Positions 12,785-22,190 of a stretch of DNA of 64,000 bases are shown here, in pieces (positions within the stretch are counted from its first letter, which is position 1; each line of letters opens with the position of its first letter). The stretch covers positions 496,001 to 560,000 of the forward strand of contig CANNEA010000002.1 of the NCBI GenBank assembly GCA_947503525.1, read 5' to 3'. The notes beneath the pieces are model-generated. The model saw only the letters and a program-made list of their open reading frames with translations, was not told the DNA's origin and searched no databases. Source of the DNA: an uncultured Carboxylicivirga sp. GTDB lineage: Bacteria > Bacteroidota > Bacteroidia > Bacteroidales > Marinilabiliaceae. The translations under genes were made by a program, and so were the position numbers.

Positions 12785-15700
12785 TTAAAATGAAATGTTA
12801 GCACCTACCATAAAAATACGAGGTAAGGGATATTGTCCCCAATCTATACCTCTTTCCAAGGCACTGCCTCCCAGATCAACATCAAGGCCATCAAACTTAG
12901 TAAGCGTAAATAAATTTTCGCCACCAATAAATATTCTGGCATTACCCAAATGCACTTTTTCAATCCAGGTTTGTGGGAAATTATAGCCTAGCTGCATTGA
13001 TTTTAGTCTTAAGTGCGAACCATCCTCAATGTAAAAATCAGAATAGATAAAATTGTTATTGTCATCAATGGCTGCTAATCGTGGCTGCGTATTTGAAGAT
13101 CCTTCACCATCCCATGCCTTATCTAAAAGGCCCGCAAAAGAATTGTAGCGTTCACTACCTGTTCCGGCATATGGTTTTACCGCATTTAGCACATCGTTGC
13201 CATAAGACCCGGTAAACAACATACTTATATCAAAGTTTTTATACTCAAAGTTGAGATTCATACCAAAGGTAAAGTCGGCTTCCGGGTTACCAATAACTGC
13301 TCGGTCATCAGCATTAATCAAACCATCACCATTCACATCTTTAAAGCGCATATCGCCTGGCTGAGCATGTGGTTGAAGTACATTACCAAATTCATCAGTG
13401 TAATTAATTACCTCACTTTCATTCTGAAAAATACCATCCGTGACCATACCAAAAAATTCACCTGCAACTCCGCCTTCAACAGTTCGTGTCAGATTCTCCA
13501 GACGCTGATGGTTTCCGCTCCAAATGGCTTCTCCTGCAACTAATTTTGTTATTTTACTGCTAGCCTTTGAAAGGTTTAGTGAATGAGTCATTCTGAAACC
13601 GGAAGCATACTCTTTTCGATAGGTTAAAACAAGTTCAAACCCTTTAGTTGTGAGTGTTCCAATATTTGCATAAGGCGTACTCCATGCTGAACCCAAATAA
13701 TAAGGTATTGAAGTGGCTAATAACATATCTTTAGAGCGTCTTTCATAATAATCAACAGAAGCTGATAACTTTTGATTCCAGAAACCAAGGTCAGCACCTA
13801 TATTCATATCTTCAACGGTTTCCCATTGTAAATCAGCATTACCCACTGATGCCGGTGCTTGTCCCAAGTTGATGTTTCGTTCTGCACCAAACACATATAC
13901 CGTTCTTCCCAAGGTGGTCAATAGTGCATCGTTATCAATGTTGTCATTTCCAACTTGCCCCCAACCGGCTCTTAGTTTGGCCTGACTTAACCACGATACA
14001 CTTTCCATGAATCCCTCTTCAGCCAGATTCCATGCACCGGAAACAGAAGGAAAGAAACCCCATCTGTTTTCCTTATTAAAACGTGATGAAGCATCAGCTC
14101 TAAATGAAGCTGTTAATAAATAACGATCATTAAACGAGTAATTAGCACGCGCTAAGAATGATTGTCGCGTATTTTTATTATTCGACCCGGATGCATATCT
14201 TTTCGTATCTTCTGTTGAATCGATATACCTCAGGTCAGGATGATTGTTTGGAGTATTATACCCTTCACCGTATAAATAACGATTTTCATCGCTCTCCAAG
14301 GTCATACCCGCTGTCATATTCAGCTTATGATTGTTTAACTGTTTCTTATAATGAATCAGGTTATTCCAGGTGTATTGAGTACGATTATTGTGGCTTCTTG
14401 TCACCCAGTTCTCATTATTGTAATCGGTTGATTCAATAAAATAAGTTGGACCAAAATCATTATTTTCCCATTGACTTATATAGAATGCAAATTTTGATTC
14501 AGCTGTAATGCCCAATCCAAAATCAAAGTTGGCAAATACATTACCTATGGTTCTTAAATAGTCAGTCTTATTAAATGAGCGTGCTAACTGCCCCATTGGA
14601 TTTGGAACATCCGTATATAAAGTAGGATGATATATGCTAAATTCGTTTTTCCCTTCTTGCTCATAAGCTGGCAAATAAACAGGTATATTAGGCTCAACTC
14701 GTTGTACATCCCACACCAAATTAGGGCCATTGTCGGTTCTATCTTTACTCAGGCTTAGGTTTTGCCCGATTGTTAACCAAGACGCTAATTTGTATTCCGT
14801 ATTTAACTTCATGGTAATCCGATCATACCCGCCGCCTTTGACTAATCCATCCTGTTTAAAATAGGAGAAGCCAGAAGCAATTTTCATCTCTTCAGTACCT
14901 TTATTTATACTGACTGAATAGTTTTGAATTGGAGCTACCTGAGTGACTTCATTCCACCAGTTGGTGCCAGTTCCAAAAGTTTCCGGATCGCTAAACGGAG
15001 CATCAAGCCCTGAATTTGTAGCTGCTTTATTAACTATTTTAGCATATTCAGTAGCATCTGCCATCTTTGGTTTCTTGGCTGCATCCTGAATGCTGTAAGT
15101 TGCATCAATAGAAATATTTGTGCGCCCGGCTTTAGCTTTTTTAGTTTCAATTACAATAACTCCATTCGATGCTCTCGAACCAAAAATAGAACTCGCCGAT
15201 GCGTCCTTTAAAACCTGAACATTTTCAATATCCTTTGGATTTAACCAACTGATGTCGTCCATTGGCACATCATCTACCACATAAAGCGGGTTATTATTAT
15301 TTATAGTAGAAATACCTCGAATTAAAATCGAAGCTTCACTTCCGGGAGACCCACCATTGGATGAAACCTGAACTCCGGCTAATTGACCTTGTAATGCTTG
15401 TGATACGTTTGCCACATTACGTTTCGCCAACTCATCACCTTTTACCGTTGATATTGCACTGGTGAGATCTTTTTTCTGTACAGTTCCATATCCAATCGCA
15501 ATTACCTCACTCAGTTCAGTGAGCTCTTCAATCATATTAACATTAATAAGTGTTCTTCCATTTACAGATTCTTCAACTGTATTAAAACCAATAAAACTAA
15601 ATACCAATATATCATTTGCTGAAGCTTGAATGGTATACTCACCATCAAAATTTGTTATGGTTCCAATAGTAGTCCCTTTTATACTAATTGAAACGCCCGG

Positions 15701-15832
15701 AAGCAATTCTTCTCCAGATTTCACACTACCAGATATGGTTAATGCATCCTGTGCTATGGAAGAAGGTATACATAAAACATTAAGCAGTAGAACTATTAAT
15801 AACACTGGAAAGTGCCTGAATATTTTTTTCAT
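12785..15832 (-). CDS. SusC/RagA-family TonB-dependent outer-membrane transporter
   Basis: 1015 residues with a signal peptide (SSIAQ). A carboxypeptidase-D-like regulatory domain (about residues 30-110) is followed by the SusC signature around IAIGYGTVQKKDLT and a plug domain (VLKDASASSIFGSRASNG). The rest is a 22-strand barrel ending in the aromatic ANISF, the expected C-terminal insertion signal. It imports oligosaccharides into the periplasm using TonB energy. It is the first gene of the operon susC-susD-esterase-GH2-GH30 and is divergent from the hybrid sensor that probably controls it. Confidence 0.97.
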   Translation of the reverse strand: MKKIFRHFPVLLIVLLLNVLCIPSSIAQDALTISGSVKSGEELLPGVSISIKGTTIGTITNFDGEYTIQASANDILVFSFIGFNTVEESVNGRTLINVNMIEELTELSEVIAIGYGTVQKKDLTSAISTVKGDELAKRNVANVSQALQGQLAGVQVSSNGGSPGSEASILIRGISTINNNNPLYVVDDVPMDDISWLNPKDIENVQVLKDASASSIFGSRASNGVIVIETKKAKAGRTNISIDATYSIQDAAKKPKMADATEYAKIVNKAATNSGLDAPFSDPETFGTGTNWWNEVTQVAPIQNYSVSINKGTEEMKIASGFSYFKQDGLVKGGGYDRITMKLNTEYKLASWLTIGQNLSLSKDRTDNGPNLVWDVQRVEPNIPVYLPAYEQEGKNEFSIYHPTLYTDVPNPMGQLARSFNKTDYLRTIGNVFANFDFGLGITAESKFAFYISQWENNDFGPTYFIESTDYNNENWVTRSHNNRTQYTWNNLIHYKKQLNNHKLNMTAGMTLESDENRYLYGEGYNTPNNHPDLRYIDSTEDTKRYASGSNNKNTRQSFLARANYSFNDRYLLTASFRADASSRFNKENRWGFFPSVSGAWNLAEEGFMESVSWLSQAKLRAGWGQVGNDNIDNDALLTTLGRTVYVFGAERNINLGQAPASVGNADLQWETVEDMNIGADLGFWNQKLSASVDYYERRSKDMLLATSIPYYLGSAWSTPYANIGTLTTKGFELVLTYRKEYASGFRMTHSLNLSKASSKITKLVAGEAIWSGNHQRLENLTRTVEGGVAGEFFGMVTDGIFQNESEVINYTDEFGNVLQPHAQPGDMRFKDVNGDGLINADDRAVIGNPEADFTFGMNLNFEYKNFDISMLFTGSYGNDVLNAVKPYAGTGSERYNSFAGLLDKAWDGEGSSNTQPRLAAIDDNNNFIYSDFYIEDGSHLRLKSMQLGYNFPQTWIEKVHLGNARIFIGGENLFTLTKFDGLDVDLGGSALERGIDWGQYPLPRIFMVGANISF

Positions 15833-15903
15833 AGTTCGCTTGAATTTTAGATTTAAAAATAGATTGTTGATATGTACATTAACTTATTCACTTCAAAACA
15901 ATA

Positions 15904-15933
15904 CAAACTTATCTATTCGTTACTCTATACAAA
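15904..15933 (-). promoter_or_regulatory. Candidate susC promoter
   Basis: On the minus strand, TAAGTTTG (15904-15911) fits the Bacteroidota -7 consensus TAnnTTTG. A TTTG (15930-15933) lies 18 bases further upstream, near the expected -33 position. The start point would leave a leader of about 60 bases before susC. Confidence 0.5.
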
Positions 15934-15941
15934 ATAGGCAA

Positions 15942-15970
15942 ATTGTCCAATAACAAAGTCCTATTGTCCA
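15942..15970. promoter_or_regulatory. Direct repeat, possible hybrid-regulator binding site
   Basis: ATTGTCCA occurs at 15942-15949 and again at 15963-15970, exactly 21 bases apart (two helical turns), just upstream of the candidate susC -33 element. AraC-type output domains of hybrid two-component systems bind such spaced direct repeats. Related TGTCC words recur upstream of the SusE-like gene. Confidence 0.5.
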
Positions 15971-16017
15971 TGCAATATTAAACTTTGATAGTTTGAACAA
16001 AAACACCTTTATCATGG

Positions 16018-16032
16018 ATAATTACCCCCTTA
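16018..16032. promoter_or_regulatory. AATTAC-CCC-TTA motif, copy near hybrid regulator
   Basis: AATTACCCCCTTA at 16020-16032 resembles AATTATCCCTTA at 20326-20337 and AATTACCCCTTA on the minus strand at 20208-20219. All three copies flank PUL promoters. The role as an operator is inferred. Confidence 0.4.
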
Positions 16033-16096
16033 TCCCCCCTTCTAAAGGCAATATCATAAACGACCGATTTTATTTACATTTGAAATAAAAATATCT

Positions 16097-19000
16097 GTGA
16101 AATCTCATTTGCTGTTTTTTCTTCTATTATTATCTCATTCAGTTTTGGCCAAGCTGACAACAGATAGCCTGTATTTTAGAAATCTTAGAATGAAGGATGG
16201 ACTACCGGGAAGCTCCATTAATACCATTATTCAAGATTCTTTAGATTTCATATGGATTGGAACTAATGATGGTTTGTGCAGGTATGATGGTGAGAATTTC
16301 AAGATATTCAAATCAGTACCAAGCGATATTCACTCTCTTTCCGATAATAATATTCAAAATCTTCATCTGGATAGTAAAGGTAATCTATATATTCTTACAG
16401 CCTATGGGTTGGATTATTTTAATTTAAAACATCAGATAATAAGTCGCTTAGGGTCTCAGTTTGAAGGTGAATTGGCTGATGCTTCACCAACTGATATTGT
16501 TGAAACAAGTACAGGTGATTTATACATTAGTTCCTACTATTCAGGGATTAGCTACAAAAAGAAAGCCGATAATTCATTTCGATATCTCCATAGTAATCTC
16601 GAGAAGAAATCAGCCTTATCTTCAGATCGAATAAGTCAATTGGCTTTATATGAAGACTCTCTATTAGTAATAGGATATTGGGATAGTGGTATAGATATCT
16701 ACAATTTAAAATCAAATCATAACCAACCACTTGGGATTTATTCTGATGGGAAAACTATACCTATAAATGTAAATACCCTGGTTTTAGACAAAAATAGTGG
16801 CATATGGATTGGGTCGAAAGATGGCTTGTCATACCTTAACCTTGAAACCAAAAGGGTAGATAATTACATCCATAATAAAACCAAACAAAACTTTCTACCT
16901 GATAATGATGTGATCTCACTCTATATCGATAATGACGAAAACCTTTGGATAGGTACACGTGATGGAGGTCTATCAATCGTTAATAGTAATGAACTGCTAA
17001 AAAAAGGGGTTAATGCAAAGTACTCTAACTACACATCGAATTATAATCAAGGTAGCCTTTCGTATAGAACTGTATTAAGTATTTTTAAAGATCGGAGTAA
17101 TGATATGTGGATCGGCACACATGGAGGAGGGCTTAATTATGTTGAAAACCAGAAGAACAGATTCTCTTTATTACAACATCAACCAGGAATTCAAAACTCA
17201 TTGTCGTACAATAAGGTTTGGGGCATAACAGAAGACCAAAGAGGAAATATTTGGTTAGGAACGGATGGTGATGGTGTGAATGTATGGTCTAAAACCAAGG
17301 GCATTATTAAGCATTTTGTGAAGGATGAGAATAAAGCATCATCGATTAGTGATGATGCCATCATCAGCGCATTTACTGATCACCTTGGAACCGTTTGGTT
17401 GGGCACATACGAAGGTGGCATTAATCGGTTTATACCCGAATCACAATCATTCAAAAGTTACTCAGTTCAAAATGCCTTATTGCCTGCAAACGATGTTAGG
17501 TGTATTTATGAAGATGATGAAAACACGCTTTGGATTGGCTTAAACCAAGGTGGTGTTTGTTATTATAAGCGAGATGAAGATCGTTTTATACCACACCCGC
17601 TGTTTAATAATGAGGATGTTAGAAGTGTCTGTAAGATTAATAACCAATTATGGGTTGGAACTTATGGAGATGGACTTATTAGTCTAAATCTGATAAATAA
17701 AAAAATAAAAAGGTACAATTCAAATGATTCAGATTCCAGTACAATATGTCCACCAATTATTTTTTCTCTCTTTTCTGATTCAAACAATACTTTATGGTTA
17801 GGATCTGCAAATGCAGGTCTTTATAAACTAAACATTAAGGAAGAAACCTTTGAAATGTACCAAACAGCAGATGGACTTAGCAATAACAAAGTGCATAAAA
17901 TATTAGGTAATAAGTCTAATGAGCTTTGGTTAAGTACTAATAGTGGAATTTCAAAGTTTGATATTATAAAACAAACATTCGTTAATTATGATTGGCATCA
18001 AGGAGTTCAATCTGAAGAGTTTCATAACGGTTCAGGCATAATAACCACCGATGGGCTTTTCGTTTTCGGTGGGATTAAAGGTGTAAATATTTTTAATCCA
18101 TTGGATTTCAAATCAAAAACAGCTAAGTCAAAAGTTCGTTTTACAGGCTTAAAAGTTCTGAACCAGCCTGTAAGCGCTAATAAAGAAGGTGTTATTGAAA
18201 CAAGTATAGAATTTAACCCGGAAATTCATTTAAACTATCGCCACTCCATTTTTACAATTGATTTTCAATCGATTCAGTATCCTAGTTCGGCTGATATTAC
18301 GTACCAATACCTATTAGATGGATACGATAAAGAATGGAGTAATGCAGGACCTGAAAAATCCGTCACTTATAGAAATCTTCCACCCGGAGAATACATTTTC
18401 AGAGTACGAATCGCAGGAAAGGCAGAGGATATGGGTAACGAGGCTAAATTAAATATTTACATGACACCTCCTTACTGGAAAACTAAAATTGCATTTTTGA
18501 TCTACTTTCTCCTTTTGTCAGCCATTATTATTGGGATTTTTAGATATAGAGTAGCACAGTATAAAATTCGAAACCGATTAAAATACGAGCAGAAACTCCG
18601 ATTAAAAGAGGGAAAACTTCATGATGAAAGACTGGAATTCTTTACTAATATATCACATGAACTCAGAACGCCACTTACTATTATTAATGTAGCCATAGAT
18701 GAAATGGCTCTTCTTAAAAAAAGCTATCCAAAGATTAAAAAGCCGATTGATGCTGCCTTAGCAAATTCCAATAGACTTCTGGAATTAGTTAATAAACTAC
18801 TTGAATTCAGACAGGTTGAAAAAGGAGTATCAAGTTTATCAGTAAGTGAAATAAATCTAAATGCTTTTCTAGGTGAGTTTCTAAAAGGTTTTCGCGAAAT
18901 GGCGAAACATAACTCTATTAATTTAAAACTATTAGTTCCAATAAATGAGTTAACGCTATGGGTTGATGTTGACAAATTTTCTATGATTCTGAATAATCTC

Positions 19001-20137
19001 CTTTCAAATGCTTTTAAACATACACCTGCTAAAGGAGAAGTAATATTAAGTGTCGATGAGGATAACACAAACATTATACTTAAAGTAGAGGATTCGGGAA
19101 AAGGTATCCCTAAAAATATTCAAGGGAAAATATTTAAGAGGTATTACAAACTTGAAAATGAATCAACTAATACTGGGATTGGTTTGGCCTTGACAAAGTC
19201 ATTGGTTAACCTGCACAATGCAGATATTAATGTTGACAGCACCATAGGTAAAGGTTCTGTATTTACTGTACTCTTTTTAAAGGGCAATAAACACTATTCC
19301 CCCAAGCAGTTTAGTTTGGCTTCTGATAAAGAGGAAGTAAATAATACTGATGCTTCAGAACTTGAACAAATTGAAATTAAAAATAATGAGCAAGTAATAT
19401 TAATTGTTGATGACAATCTGGAGATACTTGATTTACTGAACGAGAAACTGGGACAGGAGTATAAAATAATAAAAGCAACAGACGGTCAACAAGGTGTAGA
19501 ACTAGCAAAGAAGTACAGTCCGAATCTGGTGTTGTCTGATATAATGATGCCCATTATGTCCGGCACCGAATTATGTAATGAGCTTAAAAATAATGTGCAA
19601 ACCAGTCACATCCCGATTATTCTATTAACTGCTAAGGGAACTACTGATGATGAAATCCAAGGCTTAAACGTGGGTGCTGACGACTATATTTCAAAACCAT
19701 TTAAAATATCATTACTACAGGCACGAATTCGATCAATTCTCGAAAATCGCATTAAAATTTACAACTATTTTGCAAGCAACTCCGAAACAAACGAAATAGT
19801 AGAACAGATTGAAGAAGGTAACTCCAGAGAGGTAGAATTCTTAGCTAATATTGAAAAATATATTCTTCAGAATTACCTAAGTAGCGATGTTTCAGTTTTT
19901 GAGTTAGCCTCTGAATTAGGCTTTAGCAGGACAACTTTATATCGTAAAATCAAAAGCTTAACTGGCCTATCAATCAATGCATTTGTGAGAAGTGTAAAAA
20001 TAAAAAAGAGTGCTGAACTTATTAAGCAAGGAATGAATGTATCTGAAGCAGCTTTTTATATAGGTTTTAATGATTTAAAATATTACCGAGAGAACTTTAA
20101 AAAGCAAATGGGTAAGAATCCTTCTGAATTTAAGTAA
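16097..20137 (+). CDS. Hybrid two-component system regulator (HTCS)
   Basis: 1346 residues starting at GTG with a signal peptide (LSHSVLA). The periplasmic half has about a dozen two-component-regulator propeller repeats (WIGTxDGL, WLGTDGDG and similar), then a Y_Y_Y domain (YRNLPPGEYIFRVR). One membrane span (AFLIYFLLLSAIIIGIF) leads to a histidine kinase with H854 in NISHELRTP. Next come an ATPase domain (NLLSNAFKHT, DSGKGIP, GIGLAL), a receiver with phospho-acceptor D1148 (SDIMMP), and a C-terminal AraC HTH (FSRTTLYRKIKSL). Such proteins sense an oligosaccharide in the periplasm and switch on the adjacent PUL. It is divergent from susC with a 264-base shared promoter region. Confidence 0.97.
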   Translation: MKSHLLFFLLLLSHSVLAKLTTDSLYFRNLRMKDGLPGSSINTIIQDSLDFIWIGTNDGLCRYDGENFKIFKSVPSDIHSLSDNNIQNLHLDSKGNLYILTAYGLDYFNLKHQIISRLGSQFEGELADASPTDIVETSTGDLYISSYYSGISYKKKADNSFRYLHSNLEKKSALSSDRISQLALYEDSLLVIGYWDSGIDIYNLKSNHNQPLGIYSDGKTIPINVNTLVLDKNSGIWIGSKDGLSYLNLETKRVDNYIHNKTKQNFLPDNDVISLYIDNDENLWIGTRDGGLSIVNSNELLKKGVNAKYSNYTSNYNQGSLSYRTVLSIFKDRSNDMWIGTHGGGLNYVENQKNRFSLLQHQPGIQNSLSYNKVWGITEDQRGNIWLGTDGDGVNVWSKTKGIIKHFVKDENKASSISDDAIISAFTDHLGTVWLGTYEGGINRFIPESQSFKSYSVQNALLPANDVRCIYEDDENTLWIGLNQGGVCYYKRDEDRFIPHPLFNNEDVRSVCKINNQLWVGTYGDGLISLNLINKKIKRYNSNDSDSSTICPPIIFSLFSDSNNTLWLGSANAGLYKLNIKEETFEMYQTADGLSNNKVHKILGNKSNELWLSTNSGISKFDIIKQTFVNYDWHQGVQSEEFHNGSGIITTDGLFVFGGIKGVNIFNPLDFKSKTAKSKVRFTGLKVLNQPVSANKEGVIETSIEFNPEIHLNYRHSIFTIDFQSIQYPSSADITYQYLLDGYDKEWSNAGPEKSVTYRNLPPGEYIFRVRIAGKAEDMGNEAKLNIYMTPPYWKTKIAFLIYFLLLSAIIIGIFRYRVAQYKIRNRLKYEQKLRLKEGKLHDERLEFFTNISHELRTPLTIINVAIDEMALLKKSYPKIKKPIDAALANSNRLLELVNKLLEFRQVEKGVSSLSVSEINLNAFLGEFLKGFREMAKHNSINLKLLVPINELTLWVDVDKFSMILNNLLSNAFKHTPAKGEVILSVDEDNTNIILKVEDSGKGIPKNIQGKIFKRYYKLENESTNTGIGLALTKSLVNLHNADINVDSTIGKGSVFTVLFLKGNKHYSPKQFSLASDKEEVNNTDASELEQIEIKNNEQVILIVDDNLEILDLLNEKLGQEYKIIKATDGQQGVELAKKYSPNLVLSDIMMPIMSGTELCNELKNNVQTSHIPIILLTAKGTTDDEIQGLNVGADDYISKPFKISLLQARIRSILENRIKIYNYFASNSETNEIVEQIEEGNSREVEFLANIEKYILQNYLSSDVSVFELASELGFSRTTLYRKIKSLTGLSINAFVRSVKIKKSAELIKQGMNVSEAAFYIGFNDLKYYRENFKKQMGKNPSEFK

Positions 20138-20741
20138 TAATGATCAATTGTATTGATTCATAATTACTACGTCCATTCTACAGGTATAAAATAGAACGCT
20201 TTAAAATAAGGGGTAATTTGTCCTAAGTACCCATCGAAACGAACAATCTCATTTCAATAGTTCAGATAAGGCATCCATAAAGGATTAATATGTAGCAACA
20301 TGTAAGGTAGAATCACTTGCGAACAAATTATCCCTTAAGATTGGACATTAAGTAACCCAATCCAACTAGAGCTATAAGTTAAATTTGTTTTATGGCTTAA
20401 CGGTTCACATTCAAAACAAAATAAAGAACAAAGAAGTTGCCATACTATAGAATTGAAACGTACACAAAGGTGCATGTCCTAAGTATGTATTAAACTTCAT
20501 TTAGTGAGAAAACTATTCGCATTATAATTGAATAATATGATTTGTTCAGAATTGACATTAAAGTGTTTGAGAATTGTAATGTGAGAATAAACGTAAATCT
20601 TTTTATATGAAATACGCCTTCGTAAAAAAAGTATTCCATACAAGCCTTAATGGCTAATGAGGGATTGTTTTACAGGCGAGTTTTATTCCGATGCCTCCGA
20701 TAACCAGGGAGGATTGGAAGACAATCGAAAAAAATAATCTT
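20138..20741 (+). promoter_or_regulatory. 604-base intergenic with repeated regulatory words
   Basis: No gene is seen. It holds an inverted repeat with long spacing (AAGGGGTAATTTGT at 20208-20221 and ACAAATTATCCCTT at 20323-20336, one mismatch). A direct repeat TGTCCTAAGTA occurs at 20219-20229 and 20475-20485, and TTGGACAT lies at 20341-20348. These words resemble those in the susC/HTCS intergenic region, so it is probably the HTCS-controlled promoter region of the SusE-like gene. No clear TAnnTTTG element was located. Confidence 0.5.
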
Positions 20742-22121
20742 ATGAAATCTTTATTTAAAATACCATTTACTTTTCTGTTGGCTGCAACAATTTTATTTGC
20801 ATGTGAAGATGACAAAGCCCCTGGGACTCCTCCCACAGCTGATAATGTTACGAATGAAATAAAGGCTGAACCAGGAGATGATATTGTTTTTGAAGGAACA
20901 TTCTCTGTTGAAGATGGTTTTTCAAAAATATCTTTATCAAACGCCGAAATAATACTTGATAAACAAATAGTTTTTGCCAATCATGTTACAAAATATTATT
21001 TGGATTATAAATTCACAGTGCCAGAAGATGCGTCATTACAAATTTATGATGTTACCATTACTGCAGAAAGTCTGTCAGGTTCTAATAAAACGTTTACAAC
21101 AAAAGTTGACATTGCAACGCCTCCTAATGCAAACGTATCAGGCGATTTTGTAGCTCTACCTGGTAATGACATAGTCTTTGAAGGCTCTATAAGCGACGAT
21201 CATGGTTTAACAGAAATTAAACTTGTTAATGCCGGGATAGGGTTAGATCATGTCATTGAATTAACTGGCAATCCTAAATCGTATGATCTGAATTATACCT
21301 ATAGCATACCTGCAACATCAGAAATGAAAATGCACAATGGTATTATTGAGATTTCAAACCTGGCTAATCGTATGACTACGATTCCAATGAAGGTGAATCT
21401 TTCGGGTGCTGATATTGTCTATGAGAATATTTATATCGCTGGAGGATTTCAGTGGTGGACATGGAGTGCAGAATTAGGCTTTCCAATGGATCAGGATCCT
21501 GAAGATGACAAATGGTTTGAAATACCTGTTCATTGCTGGGATGGAGAATACGAAGAATTAAAATTCTTAGGTCAGTTGGCTTGGGCACCAGACAACTGGG
21601 GATTAGTTGACCAAGCAGATCCTTCAAAAGGAATGCTTAATGATGAAAACAGTGCCACTATTCTGTTGGGAGCAAATGGAGCTAATCCGGCCTACAAAAA
21701 AGTGAGGTTTAATCCTTACATCATGCAGTATACAGTAGAAGATATTACTGACGTAGTTACTCCACAAGATCAAATGTTCATTGTTGGTAAAGGTTTTCCA
21801 CAATATCCAAATCTGGACTGGAATCCAAGTGAGGCTATCCCGATGGTAAAGAACCCATATGGATATGGCGAACATATTTTCCTAATTGAAGGCTTAGAAT
21901 TTTCGGATGCTGTTGATATGAAATTTATTGGACAGAACGACGGATGGGGGCCATACGATGCTGGTTTTGATGTTGTTGAACAGCAAGCTGTAGCTCCTGT
22001 TTCATGGGTTAAGATTAAGGAAGGCGACGGAAGCAAAGACTTGAAGTTTACTGATCAGGCAGGAACTTATACAGTTCTATACGACTATTATTTAAAGCGT
22101 GCTTTAATTTGGAAAGAATAA
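20742..22121 (+). CDS. SusE/SusF-like surface glycan-binding lipoprotein
   Basis: 459 residues from the ATG at 20742; an upstream Met at 20691 would add 17 residues that spoil the signal peptide. The signal peptide ends in LFAC, giving a lipoprotein. Two tandem Ig-like repeats follow: PGDDIVFEGTFSVEDGFSKI (about residues 45-65) and PGNDIVFEGSISDDHGLTEI (about 145-165). The C-terminal part (IYIAGGFQWWTWSAE, then a second MFIVGKGFP start) has the two starch-binding-type modules of SusE/SusF. It would hold the glycan at the cell surface. It starts a plus-strand half of the PUL. Confidence 0.82.
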   Translation: MKSLFKIPFTFLLAATILFACEDDKAPGTPPTADNVTNEIKAEPGDDIVFEGTFSVEDGFSKISLSNAEIILDKQIVFANHVTKYYLDYKFTVPEDASLQIYDVTITAESLSGSNKTFTTKVDIATPPNANVSGDFVALPGNDIVFEGSISDDHGLTEIKLVNAGIGLDHVIELTGNPKSYDLNYTYSIPATSEMKMHNGIIEISNLANRMTTIPMKVNLSGADIVYENIYIAGGFQWWTWSAELGFPMDQDPEDDKWFEIPVHCWDGEYEELKFLGQLAWAPDNWGLVDQADPSKGMLNDENSATILLGANGANPAYKKVRFNPYIMQYTVEDITDVVTPQDQMFIVGKGFPQYPNLDWNPSEAIPMVKNPYGYGEHIFLIEGLEFSDAVDMKFIGQNDGWGPYDAGFDVVEQQAVAPVSWVKIKEGDGSKDLKFTDQAGTYTVLYDYYLKRALIWKE

Positions 22122-22190
22122 TCTGTCACGTCAACATAATTAAGTCCACCATTCAATAGTATTGGTGGACTTACTTTATATTATTCCGTT

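Noticed and set aside
20138-20741. Small RNA gene
   Set aside because: Repeats are better explained as regulator sites; no promoter-terminator pair was found inside.
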